Source: Candidatus Rokuibacteriota bacterium (GTDB lineage: Bacteria > Methylomirabilota > Methylomirabilia > Rokubacteriales > CSP1-6). Taken from it: a stretch of 37,770 bases of DNA. Position numbers and translations under genes: made by a program. Below are positions 6,857-14,370 of this stretch, in pieces. The notes beneath the pieces are model-generated. The model did not search any database. It was not told where the DNA came from and saw nothing but the letters and a program-made list of their open reading frames with translations. Numbering within the stretch: the stretch's first letter is position 1; every line of letters begins with the position of its first letter. The stretch lies in NCBI GenBank assembly GCA_003220595.1, contig QHSZ01000117.1, positions 1 to 37,770 on the forward strand. Direction: 5' to 3'.

Positions 6857-7713
6857 GCGGCGAGTTCTGGATCACCCAGGCCTTCAACGGCCTCTCGTAC
6901 GGCGCGCTCCTGTTCCTGCTGGCCAGCGGGCTCTCGCTCATCTTCGGCGTCATGCGCATCGTGAACATGGCCCACGGATCCTACTTCATGCTCGGCGGCT
7001 ATGTGGGCCTCTCGGTCGTCTGGCGGACCGGGAGCTTCGCGGCCGCGCTCCTCGCGGGCGCCCTCGCGCTGGCGCTCGTGGGCGTCGGGATGGAGCGGTT
7101 CTTCCTGCGGCGCCTGCCCGGCCAGACCCTCGGCCAGGCGCTGATGACGATCGGGTTCGCGCTCATCTTCCAGGATCTCGCGCTGCTGATCTGGGGCGGC
7201 GATCCCTACTCGATCCCGGTGCCCGCGACGCTCCAGGGCGTCCTGACCGCGGGTGCGCTCCGCTTCCCCGTGTACCGCATCTTCATCGTCGTCGTCGCGG
7301 TCGTCATCGGCGCCGCGCTCTGGCTCATCCTGGACCGGACGCGCGTCGGCGCCATGCTCCGCGCGGCGGTCGACGACCGCGAGATGGCCCAGGGCGTCGG
7401 GATCCACGTGCCCCGCATCTCGTTCGCGGTCTTCGCGCTCGGCGCGGCGCTCGCGGCGCTGGGCGGCGTGATCGGCGCAGGCTTCCTCGGCGTCTACCCC
7501 GGCGCGGACTTCGAGGTGCTCCCCTACGCGTTCGTCGTCGTGATCGTCGGCGGGCTCGGGAGCCTGCCCGGCGCCATGGTCGGCAGCCTGCTGGTCGGGC
7601 TCCTCGACAACTTCGGCAAGGCGCTCTTCCCCGAGCTCTCCTACTTCACGCTGTTCGCGCCGATGGCGCTCATCCTCGCCCTCAAACCCACGGGGCTCTT
7701 CGGACGCGCGTGA
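6853..7713 (+). CDS. livH: branched-chain amino acid-type ABC importer permease LivH
   Basis: This 286-residue inner-membrane permease has about eight hydrophobic helices and typical LivH sequence: NGLSYGALLFLLASGLSLIF at the start, RIVNMAHGSYFMLGGY, and GGLGSLPGAMVGSLLVGLLDN near the C-terminus. LivH pairs with LivM to form the channel of HAAT-family importers. These take up branched-chain amino acids but often also aromatic acids, amides or urea. Start GTG 6853 overlaps the amidohydrolase stop and its stop overlaps the LivM start, both by 4 nt. Being trapped between a decarboxylase and monooxygenase-type genes, it likely imports a catabolic substrate rather than leucine; that is inference. 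Confidence 0.93.
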   Translation: MSGEFWITQAFNGLSYGALLFLLASGLSLIFGVMRIVNMAHGSYFMLGGYVGLSVVWRTGSFAAALLAGALALALVGVGMERFFLRRLPGQTLGQALMTIGFALIFQDLALLIWGGDPYSIPVPATLQGVLTAGALRFPVYRIFIVVVAVVIGAALWLILDRTRVGAMLRAAVDDREMAQGVGIHVPRISFAVFALGAALAALGGVIGAGFLGVYPGADFEVLPYAFVVVIVGGLGSLPGAMVGSLLVGLLDNFGKALFPELSYFTLFAPMALILALKPTGLFGRA

Positions 7714-8639
7714 CCCTCGACCGCAAGGTGTTCGCGGGCGTGACGGCGCTGGCGCTGGCCGGTGGCGTCGCCCCGTTCCTGCCTGCGTACCCGCTCACGC
7801 TCCTGACGCAGGCGGTGATCGTCGCGGTCTTCGCGATGAGCCTCGACGTGCTCCTCGGGTACACCGGGCTCCCCTCGCTCGGCCACGCCGCCTACTTCGG
7901 GATCGCCGCGTACGCCGTCGGCATCCTCAGCACGGAGCATCAGGTGGGGCTCGCGGGATGTCTCGGCGCCGGGCTGCTGCTCGCGACGGCCACGGCCGCC
8001 CTCTTCGGCCTCCTGGCGATCCGCGCGACGGGCACCTACTTCCTCATGATCACGCTCGCCCTCGGGATGGTCGTCTGGGGGCTCGCCTTCCGCTGGGTCT
8101 CGATGACCAAGGGCGACAACGGCATCGCTGGCGTGCCCCGGCCAGAGCTCGGGCTGCCGTGGAGCCTCTCCGCGCCGCTCCCGTTCTTCTACTTCGCGCT
8201 CGTCGTGGCCGCGCTCGCCTGGGCCGCGATGGGCGTGCTCGTGCGCTCGCCCTTCGGCCTCGGCCTCCGGGGCATCCGCGAGAGCGAGTCGCGCATGCGC
8301 GCCCTCGGCTACAGCGTGTGGCTCCACAAGTACCTGGCCTTCGTGATCTCCGGCTTCTTCGCCGGCGTCGCGGGGGTGCTGTGGGCCTACTACAACGGCT
8401 TCGTGGGGCCCGTGGACGTGCAGCTCGTGACGTCGGTCGAGACGCTCCTGATGGTCGCCCTCGGCGGCCCCGGGACACTCGCCGGCCCGGCGCTCGGCGC
8501 CACGCTCATCGTCTTCCTGAAGAACTTCGTCAGCGTGTATACGAAGCGCTGGCTGCTCATCCTGGGCGCCGTGTACATCGGCGTCATCCTGTGGGCGCCG
8601 CGCGGCGTGCTCGGCGCGTTCAGGCGGGACGCGCGGTAG
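7710..8639 (+). CDS. livM: branched-chain amino acid-type ABC importer permease LivM
   Basis: This 309-residue permease partner of LivH has about nine hydrophobic stretches. Family marks are GYTGLPSLGHAAYFGIAAYA, the GTYFLMITLALGMVVWGLAF helix, the cytoplasmic loop with GLRGIRESESRMRALGY that contacts the ATPases, and GGPGTLAGPALGATLIVFL near the end. Start GTG 7710 overlaps the LivH stop by 4 nt. The stop at 8639 is followed by a 149-bp gap holding two copies of a dispersed 65-bp repeat. This is the only sizeable break inside the Liv operon and may adjust expression of the abundant binding protein that follows. Confidence 0.93.
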   Translation: MTLDRKVFAGVTALALAGGVAPFLPAYPLTLLTQAVIVAVFAMSLDVLLGYTGLPSLGHAAYFGIAAYAVGILSTEHQVGLAGCLGAGLLLATATAALFGLLAIRATGTYFLMITLALGMVVWGLAFRWVSMTKGDNGIAGVPRPELGLPWSLSAPLPFFYFALVVAALAWAAMGVLVRSPFGLGLRGIRESESRMRALGYSVWLHKYLAFVISGFFAGVAGVLWAYYNGFVGPVDVQLVTSVETLLMVALGGPGTLAGPALGATLIVFLKNFVSVYTKRWLLILGAVYIGVILWAPRGVLGAFRRDAR

Positions 8640-8643
8640 CCAA

Positions 8644-8708
8644 TGACGCCACGCGCACCTGCGGCAGGCCACCTACGGCCGCGGCCGGCCTCGCGGGCCC
8701 CGCTACAA
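8644..8708 (+). repeat. dispersed 65-bp repeat, copy A
   Basis: This 65-nt unit begins TGACGCCACGCGC and ends CCCCGCTACAA. It lies directly after the LivM stop, head-to-tail with copy B. By eye it matches copy C (22955-23019, opposite strand) at about three quarters of positions, with both ends conserved. It contains no gene and is rich in GGCC/CCGG self-complementary runs, so it could fold. Confidence 0.7.
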
Positions 8709-8709
8709 A

Positions 8710-8773
8710 TGAGCGACGCGCACCTCTCTCGGGCCACCCACGGTGCACGCCGGGCTCGCGGACCCCGCTACAA
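8710..8773 (+). repeat. dispersed 65-bp repeat, copy B
   Basis: This 64-nt unit ends GCTACAA like copy A and shares the exact 17-mer CTCGGGCCACCCACGGT with copy C about 14 kb away. It ends just before the AAAGGAG ribosome site of the binding-protein gene, so it is part of that gene's 5' region. Confidence 0.7.
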
Positions 8774-8788
8774 CGAAAGGAGACCGTG

Positions 8789-10039
8789 ATGGGGCGCCTC
8801 GAGGTCAGGATGCTCGCCGCTCTCGTGCTGGGCGCCGGGCTCGCCGCCCTGCAGGCGCCGGTCGTGACAGAGGCCCAGGACGGCCCGATCCGGCTCGGCA
8901 TGCTCGCGCCGCTCACCGGCCCCTTCGCGCAGGTCGGCAAGGACATGGTGAACGGCGCCGAGCTGTACCTGGACGAGATCGGCCGCGTCGCCACGGGGCG
9001 GACGCTCGAGCTCATCGTCGAGGACAGCGAGGGCAACCCGTCGACCGCGCTCAACAAGGCGCGCAAGCTCGTCGAGCAGGACAAGGTCCACGTCCTGACG
9101 GGCGGGCTGCTCGCGAACGTCGGCTACGCGCTCCAGCCCTACATCGACGGCCAGAAGATTCCGGCGACCTACCCCGTCATCGCCGCCGACGACATCACGC
9201 AGCGCAAGCCCGCGAAGTGGATCGTCCGCACCGGCTGGACCACGAGCCAGCCGATGCACCCCTTCGCGGAGTGGGTCATCAAGCACACGAAGTACCGGAA
9301 GGTCGCGACGATCGGCATGGACTACGCATTCGGCTACGAGACGGTCGGCGGCTTCCAGCACGTCTTCGAGGAACAGGGCGGGCGGATCGTCCAGAAGATC
9401 TGGACGCCGCTCAACACCAACGACTTCGCGCCGTTCCTCGCCCAGATCAAGCGCGACGCCGACGCCGTGCTGGCGCTCTTCGTCGGCCGGCTCGCCGTGC
9501 AGTTCATGAAGCAGTACGAGGAATCGGGGCTCAAGGGCCGGCTGCCGCTGCTCGGTGGCGGCACGACCACGGACGAGTCGGCGCTGCCGGCGATGGGCGA
9601 CGAGGCGATCGGCACGCTCACGGCCCTGCACTACTCGGAGGGGCTCGACACGCCCCAGAACCGGAAGTTCGCCAAGGCCTTCGAGGCGCGGGCGGGGAAG
9701 ATCCCCTCCTACTACTCGGAAGCCTGCTACACGGGCGCGCGCTGGATCGTGGAGGCGATCAAGGCGCTGCAGGGCCGCGTCGAGGACCGCGACACGTTCC
9801 TCGCCGCGCTCCGCCGCGTGAGCATCAAGGACGCCGCGCGCGGGCCGATGACGATCGACGCGTGGGGCAACCCGATCCAGAACATCTACATCCGCCGCGT
9901 CGACAAGGTCGGCGGCCGCCTCCAGAACGTGGTGATCGCGACCGTCCCGGCGGTCAGCCAGTTCGGGAAGTACCCGCCCGAGGAATACCTGAAGCTGCCG
10001 CTCTACACGCGCGACTACCCGCCGTGCAAGCACTGCTGA
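8789..10039 (+). CDS. Liv-type ABC importer substrate-binding protein
   Basis: This 416-residue periplasmic binding protein (Peripla_BP_6, LivJ/LivK fold) has a Sec signal peptide over about residues 1-29 (LAALVLGAGLAALQAP core, EAQ cleavage region). The mature start PIRLGMLAPLTGPFAQVGKD is typical. ATG 8789 follows AAAGGAG (8776-8782). It is clearly paralogous to the binding protein at 18328-19566: both contain RVGGRLQN-x5-T(V/I)PAVSQF and both end in PPCKHC, an unusual C-terminal Cys pair. Ligands of this subgroup are unknown; aromatic acids or amides are plausible from the neighbours. LivG begins 6 nt after the stop. Confidence 0.92.
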   Translation: MGRLEVRMLAALVLGAGLAALQAPVVTEAQDGPIRLGMLAPLTGPFAQVGKDMVNGAELYLDEIGRVATGRTLELIVEDSEGNPSTALNKARKLVEQDKVHVLTGGLLANVGYALQPYIDGQKIPATYPVIAADDITQRKPAKWIVRTGWTTSQPMHPFAEWVIKHTKYRKVATIGMDYAFGYETVGGFQHVFEEQGGRIVQKIWTPLNTNDFAPFLAQIKRDADAVLALFVGRLAVQFMKQYEESGLKGRLPLLGGGTTTDESALPAMGDEAIGTLTALHYSEGLDTPQNRKFAKAFEARAGKIPSYYSEACYTGARWIVEAIKALQGRVEDRDTFLAALRRVSIKDAARGPMTIDAWGNPIQNIYIRRVDKVGGRLQNVVIATVPAVSQFGKYPPEEYLKLPLYTRDYPPCKHC

Positions 10040-10045
10040 GCGCCC

Positions 10046-10795
10046 GTGCCGGCGGATGACTGGGCGCTCGAGCTGAGGGACGTCTCGAAGGCGTTCGGCG
10101 GGCTCCGCGCCGTGGACGGCGTGGCGCTCGCCGTCCGTCCCGGCGAGCGGCGCGCGCTCATCGGCCCGAACGGCGCCGGCAAGACGACGCTCTTCAACCT
10201 GATCTCGGGCGAGCTGCCGGTCACCACGGGCACGATCGCGCTCTTCGGCCAGGACGTCACGCGCGCCGCGGCCCACCGGCGGGCCGCCCTCGGCCTCGCG
10301 CGGACCTTCCAGATCACGAACCTCTTTCCGAGCCTGACCGTGCTCGAGAACTGCCTGCTCGCCGTCCAAGGGCTCTCCCCGGTGAAGCTCGCGATGCACC
10401 GGCCGCTCACGCGCTACCCCCGGCAGGAAGCGCGGGCGCGCGCGGCGCTCGACGAAGTCGCCCTCGGCGACCGCGCCGGCGCGACCGTGAAGCAGCTCTC
10501 CCACGGCGAGCAGCGCCAGCTCGAGATCGCGCTGGCGCTCGCGGGGAGCCCGCGCCTCCTCCTCCTCGACGAGCCGACGGCGGGCCTCTCGCCTGGCGAG
10601 TCGAAGACGATGGCGGAGCTCGTCAAGCGCCTCGATCCCGCGATCACCGTGCTGCTGATCGAGCACGACATGGACATCGCCCTCGAGATCGTCCGGCACG
10701 TGACCGTGCTCCACTACGGCCGTGTCATCGCCGACGGCACCCGCGACGAGGTGCGGGCGAGCCCGCTCGTGCGCGAGATCTATCTCGGTGCTTGA
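10046..10795 (+). CDS. livG: Liv-type ABC importer ATPase LivG
   Basis: This 249-residue cytoplasmic ATPase has Walker A GPNGAGKTT (about residues 41-49), the Q-loop in LARTFQITNLFPSLTVLEN, the ABC signature LSHGEQRQLEIALALA, Walker B LLLLDEPTAGLSP and the H-loop in LLIEHDMDIAL. The C-terminal HYGRVIADGTRDEVRASPLV segment is typical of LivG. It powers import through the LivHM channel together with LivF, whose start lies 8 nt inside its 3' end. The GTG at 10046 is 6 nt after the binding-protein stop. Confidence 0.94.
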   Translation: MPADDWALELRDVSKAFGGLRAVDGVALAVRPGERRALIGPNGAGKTTLFNLISGELPVTTGTIALFGQDVTRAAAHRRAALGLARTFQITNLFPSLTVLENCLLAVQGLSPVKLAMHRPLTRYPRQEARARAALDEVALGDRAGATVKQLSHGEQRQLEIALALAGSPRLLLLDEPTAGLSPGESKTMAELVKRLDPAITVLLIEHDMDIALEIVRHVTVLHYGRVIADGTRDEVRASPLVREIYLGA

Positions 10796-11483
10796 GCTCG
10801 CGGACGTCCACACCTATTACGGCGAGAGCCACGTGCTCCAGGGCATCACGCTCGGCGTGGGCCCGAGCGAGGTGGTGACGATCCTCGGCCGGAACGGCAT
10901 GGGCAAGACGACGCTCATGCGCTCGGTCATCGGCTTCACGCCACCCCGTCGGGGCCGCGTGAGCTTCAAGGGCGACGACGTCACGCGCTGGCCGTCCTTC
11001 CGTCTGGTGGCGCGTGGCATGGCGCTCGTGCCCCAGGGGCGCCGCGTCTTTCCGTCGCTCACCGTGAAGGAGAACCTCGACGTCGCCCGTCACGGGCGCG
11101 GCGGGCGCTGGACGCTCGCCCGCGTGCTCGAGCTCTTCCCGCGGCTCGGCGAGCGCGCCCGGAACCGCGCCAACAACCTCTCGGGCGGGGAGCAGCAGAT
11201 GCTCGCGATCGGGCGCGCGCTCATGACGAACCCGGACCTCCTGCTGATGGACGAGCCGACGGAGGGGCTCGCGCCGCTGCTGGTGCGGGAGGTCGGCCGC
11301 GTGCTCGGCGAGCTCAAGCGCGAGGGGCTCTCGATCCTGCTGGTCGAGCAGAACCTGTCGCTCGCCCTCTCCGTGGCGGACCGCGTCCACATCCTGAGCC
11401 GCGGCCAGATCGTCCACTCGTGCGGTCCCGGCGAATTGCGGTCGAACGAAGAGGTCAAATCGCGCTATCTTGGAGTCGCCTGA
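10788..11483 (+). CDS. livF: Liv-type ABC importer ATPase LivF
   Basis: This 231-residue ATPase starts MLELADVHTYYGESHVLQG, the normal LivF opening, from GTG 10788; farther starts in the same frame only add LivG-overlapping sequence. Walker A is GRNGMGKTT, the signature is LSGGEQQMLAIGRAL, Walker B is LLMDEPTEGLAP and the H-loop follows in ILLVEQNLSLAL, where His is replaced by Gln as is normal for LivF. It completes the importer: LivH, LivM, binding protein, LivG and LivF are all present in one transcript. Its stop (11481-11483) overlaps the ATG of the flavin oxidoreductase, so transport and catabolism are translationally linked. Confidence 0.94.
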   Translation: MLELADVHTYYGESHVLQGITLGVGPSEVVTILGRNGMGKTTLMRSVIGFTPPRRGRVSFKGDDVTRWPSFRLVARGMALVPQGRRVFPSLTVKENLDVARHGRGGRWTLARVLELFPRLGERARNRANNLSGGEQQMLAIGRALMTNPDLLLMDEPTEGLAPLLVREVGRVLGELKREGLSILLVEQNLSLALSVADRVHILSRGQIVHSCGPGELRSNEEVKSRYLGVA

Positions 11484-12544
11484 TGCGTTTCGGCACCTTC
11501 TACTTCTTCCAGGCGCCGCCGGGCGAGCGGCACGCCGACATCATCCACCGCGAGCTCGAGCAGGTCGAGTGGACCGAGGAGCTCGGGTTCGACGAAGTCT
11601 GGTTCACCGAGCACCACTTCATCGACTACGGGTTGTCGGTGGACCCCTCGACGCTCGCCGCGGCGGCGGCGGCCCGGACGCGCCGGGTGCGCATCGGCCT
11701 CGCCGCGGCGATCCTGCCCTTCCATCACCCGCTGCGCCTCGCCGAGCAGATGGCCCTCGTCGACATCGTCTCGAACGGCCGGCTCGACGTGGGCGTGGGG
11801 CGCGGCAACCGCCCGGCCGAGTTCGCCGGATACCGCGTGCCCCAGGAGGAGAGCCGCGAGCGCTTCGACGAGACCGTCGAGATCATGCGCCGCGCGTGGA
11901 CCGAAGAGCGCTTCAGCCACGCCGGGCGCTTCTTCACGTTCGACGACGTGCGCGTGATCCCCAAACCCCTGCAGCGGCCGCACCCGCCGCTCTACCAGGT
12001 GTGCGTCACCAAGGACGGGATCGAGAACACGGCACTCCGCGGCTGGCCCATGCTGAACTCCGTGCTGTTCGGCCCCGTGGAACAGCTGCTCGCCAACCGC
12101 GACACCTACGTGAACGCGCTCAAGAAGCCCGGGCGTGGCGAGGCCGAGGTGGCCGCGCTGCTGAGCCAGTGGGGGGTCTCGCGCCAGATCTACGTCGCCG
12201 AGAGCGACGCGCGCGCGCTCGAGGACGCGAAGCCGGCGGAGCTCTGGTACCAGGAGTCGTTCCGGCGCTTCGTGATCCCCGAGCGCATCGAGGACGCCCA
12301 CCCGAGCCTCCAGCCCGGGTTCCGGGCGATGGCGGAGCGGCTGGCCGCCGTGACGTGGGACGGGCTCGTCCGCGAGACACTCGCGTTCGGCTCGCCCGAG
12401 ACGGTGGCGCGTCACATCGAGACGATGCGCCGGATGGGCGTCGGCCAGGTGCTCTGCTGGATGAACTTCGGCGGCCTATCACAGGATCGGGTCCGGCGCT
12501 CGATGGAGCTGTTCGCGCGCGAGGTCATGCCACGGTTCAGGTGA
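11483..12544 (+). CDS. luciferase-like (LLM class) flavin-dependent oxidoreductase
   Basis: This 353-residue enzyme has the bacterial luciferase-like monooxygenase barrel. Motifs include RFGTFYFFQ at the N-terminus, WTEELGFDEVWFTEHHF, the RRVRIGLAAAILPFHHPLRL strand, and LDVGVGRGNRPAEFAGY. LLM enzymes use reduced FMN, or F420 in some lineages, to hydroxylate or cleave substrates such as nitrilotriacetate, pyrimidines, alkanesulfonates or aldehydes; which one cannot be told here. The ATG at 11483 overlaps the LivF stop (TGATG). The downstream lactonase-like hydrolase begins 10 nt after its stop. A ring-oxidising or ring-opening step on the imported substrate is a reasonable inference. Confidence 0.9.
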   Translation: MRFGTFYFFQAPPGERHADIIHRELEQVEWTEELGFDEVWFTEHHFIDYGLSVDPSTLAAAAAARTRRVRIGLAAAILPFHHPLRLAEQMALVDIVSNGRLDVGVGRGNRPAEFAGYRVPQEESRERFDETVEIMRRAWTEERFSHAGRFFTFDDVRVIPKPLQRPHPPLYQVCVTKDGIENTALRGWPMLNSVLFGPVEQLLANRDTYVNALKKPGRGEAEVAALLSQWGVSRQIYVAESDARALEDAKPAELWYQESFRRFVIPERIEDAHPSLQPGFRAMAERLAAVTWDGLVRETLAFGSPETVARHIETMRRMGVGQVLCWMNFGGLSQDRVRRSMELFAREVMPRFR

Positions 12545-12554
12545 GGGACGAGCG

Positions 12555-13346
12555 ATGAAGACGAACTACTTTCTCGAGGGCCCGGCGAAGGCTCCGGTCG
12601 TCGTCATGGCGCACGCGCTCGGCGCGACGCTCCGGCTCTGGGACGCCCAGGCCGCGGCGCTGGCCGACCGGTACCGCGTGCTGCGCTACGACGTTCGGGG
12701 CCACGGGGAGTCCGAGGTGCCGCCCGGACCCTATACGGTCGAGCAGATGGTCGCGGATCTCAGGGCACTCCTCGAATCGCTCGGAATCTTCGAGGTCCAC
12801 TTCGTCGGCCTCTCGATGGGCGGCTGCATCGGGATGGCGCTGGCCTCCGCGGCCCCCGACGTCGTCGCGAGCCTCGTCCTCTGCGACACGACGCCCTGCT
12901 ACGGCCCGGAGGCGAAACCCCGCTGGGACGAGCGGATCCGCATCGCCGAGACGCAGGGCATGACGGGCGACCTGATCGAGAAGACGATGGAGATCTGGTT
13001 CACGCCCGGGTTCCGCGCGCGGCAGCGGGGCGCCGTGGACCGCGTCCGCGCGATGCTGCGGCACACGGACCCGCGCGGCTACGCCGCCGCGGTCCGCGCG
13101 CTCGGCGTCGTGGACCTGCGCGCGACGCTCGGCGCGATCCGCTGTCCCACGCTCGTCGTGGTCGGCGAGCAGGACCCCGGCACCACGCCCGCCATGGCCC
13201 GCGGCATCCACGAGAGCATCGCGGGCTCACGGCTCCTCGTCATCCCAGGCGCCATGCACTGCTCGGTCGTGGAGGCGGCGGACGTCTTCAACCGCGCGCT
13301 GCTGGAGTTCCTTGCGCCCCCCGACCTTCCCCCTACCCCAGCGTGA
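12555..13346 (+). CDS. alpha/beta hydrolase, 3-oxoadipate enol-lactonase-like
   Basis: This 263-residue alpha/beta hydrolase resembles PcaD. The oxyanion region VVVMAHALGATLRLWDAQ, the RYDVRGHGESEVP loop, the nucleophile elbow GLSMGG (S87), the acid in VVGEQDPGTTP and the histidine in IPGAMHCSVVEAADVFN make a full catalytic set. PcaD-type enzymes hydrolyse enol-lactones late in aromatic degradation; other members hydrolyse C-C bonds or esters. As the last gene of the Liv operon it likely acts after the flavin enzyme. Its 3' end overlaps the end of the convergent FAH gene by 14 nt, so the two transcripts are antisense there. Confidence 0.88.
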   Translation: MKTNYFLEGPAKAPVVVMAHALGATLRLWDAQAAALADRYRVLRYDVRGHGESEVPPGPYTVEQMVADLRALLESLGIFEVHFVGLSMGGCIGMALASAAPDVVASLVLCDTTPCYGPEAKPRWDERIRIAETQGMTGDLIEKTMEIWFTPGFRARQRGAVDRVRAMLRHTDPRGYAAAVRALGVVDLRATLGAIRCPTLVVVGEQDPGTTPAMARGIHESIAGSRLLVIPGAMHCSVVEAADVFNRALLEFLAPPDLPPTPA

Positions 13347-14361
13347 TCTCCTGCGTGCCGAGCTTCTCGATCATCGACGTGACCTTGTCGCCCGGCTTGA
13401 GCCAGACCTGCTTGTCCTTCGGGTAGCCGGCGATGACGCCCTCGGGCGTTCCGGTGAAGATGATGTCGCCCGGCCGCAGCGTGAAGTGCCTCGAAATGTA
13501 GCTGACCAGCGCCTTGCAGTCGAAGACCATGTCCGCGGTGTTGGAGGACTGGCGCACCTCGCCATTCACGCGGCATTCGAGCTTCAGCTCGTTCGGGTCG
13601 GGCACCTGGTCGGCCGTCACCAGATACGGGCCGATCGGGCCGAAATTGTCGGCGCTCTTGCCGAGCATCCACTGACTCGTCCGCGCTTGCAGATCGCGCG
13701 CCGTTAGATCGTTGCCGGTGCAGTAGCCGAAGACGTACGAGAGCGCGTCCGCCTCGCTCACGTTCCGCGCCGTCCGGCCCATGACCACGACCAGCTCGAC
13801 CTCGTAGTCGAACTTCTCCGCTGGCTCCTGCGAGACCTTGACGACGCTCCGATGGCCCGAGAGTGAACTGTTGTACTTGTTGAAGAGGATCGGCACCTTC
13901 GGCACGGCGTTGCCGGTCTCGGCCGCATGCTTCCGGTAGTTCAGGCCCACGCAGATGATCTTCCCGGGATCGGTCACGCACGGCCCGTATTCGACGCTCC
14001 CCTCGGCGAGGAAGAGCGCGTCGCTGCCCTTGCCGTTCTGCGCCCGCGCCACGAGCCTCGCGAGCGCCTCGCCGCTCCCCCTCCCCTCGAAGACATCGTC
14101 GATCGTCGTTGGCGCCTTGAGCTTCATCGTCTGCTCGGCCTTCTTGACGTCGAGCATCCCGCGGTCCGTCTTGACGCCGAGGCTCATCTCGTTGCCGCGC
14201 TTCACGGTGGCGAGCGTCACGCCGCGGAGCATGATCTCCGTCTTCGTGCTCGTGGACGCCGCGGCCGCCGGTGACGGGGTGAGCGGCCTGCCGGCGCCCG
14301 CGAGGGCCGCCGTCCCCGCGAGGCCTGCGCGCTTCAGGAACGTTCTGCGACTCGGTATCAT
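13333..14361 (-). CDS. fumarylacetoacetate hydrolase family protein with Tat signal
   Basis: This 342-residue protein combines a twin-arginine leader (PSRRTFLKRAGLAGTAALAG, R5-R6, ending about residue 36) with a complete FAH domain. The domain shows ICVGLNYRKHAAETG, the YEVELVVVMG metal glutamates, TGNDLTARDLQ and DIIFTGTPEGVIAGYP. FAH enzymes cleave acylpyruvates or hydrate/decarboxylate keto acids and are normally cytoplasmic, so export is unusual. ATG 14361 is 9 nt after the stop of the TRAP binding protein, and its AGGAG ribosome site overlaps that stop, so the two are coupled. A periplasmic enzyme made with a periplasmic solute receptor suggests processing before uptake; that is inference. 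Confidence 0.87.
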   Translation of the reverse strand: MIPSRRTFLKRAGLAGTAALAGAGRPLTPSPAAAASTSTKTEIMLRGVTLATVKRGNEMSLGVKTDRGMLDVKKAEQTMKLKAPTTIDDVFEGRGSGEALARLVARAQNGKGSDALFLAEGSVEYGPCVTDPGKIICVGLNYRKHAAETGNAVPKVPILFNKYNSSLSGHRSVVKVSQEPAEKFDYEVELVVVMGRTARNVSEADALSYVFGYCTGNDLTARDLQARTSQWMLGKSADNFGPIGPYLVTADQVPDPNELKLECRVNGEVRQSSNTADMVFDCKALVSYISRHFTLRPGDIIFTGTPEGVIAGYPKDKQVWLKPGDKVTSMIEKLGTQEITLG

Positions 14362-14370
14362 CGCTGTCTC

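Noticed and set aside
8768-10813. 681-codon antisense frame opposite the binding protein and LivG
   Set aside because: Mirror of high-GC coding sequence, no domain, and incompatible with strong genes on the other strand.
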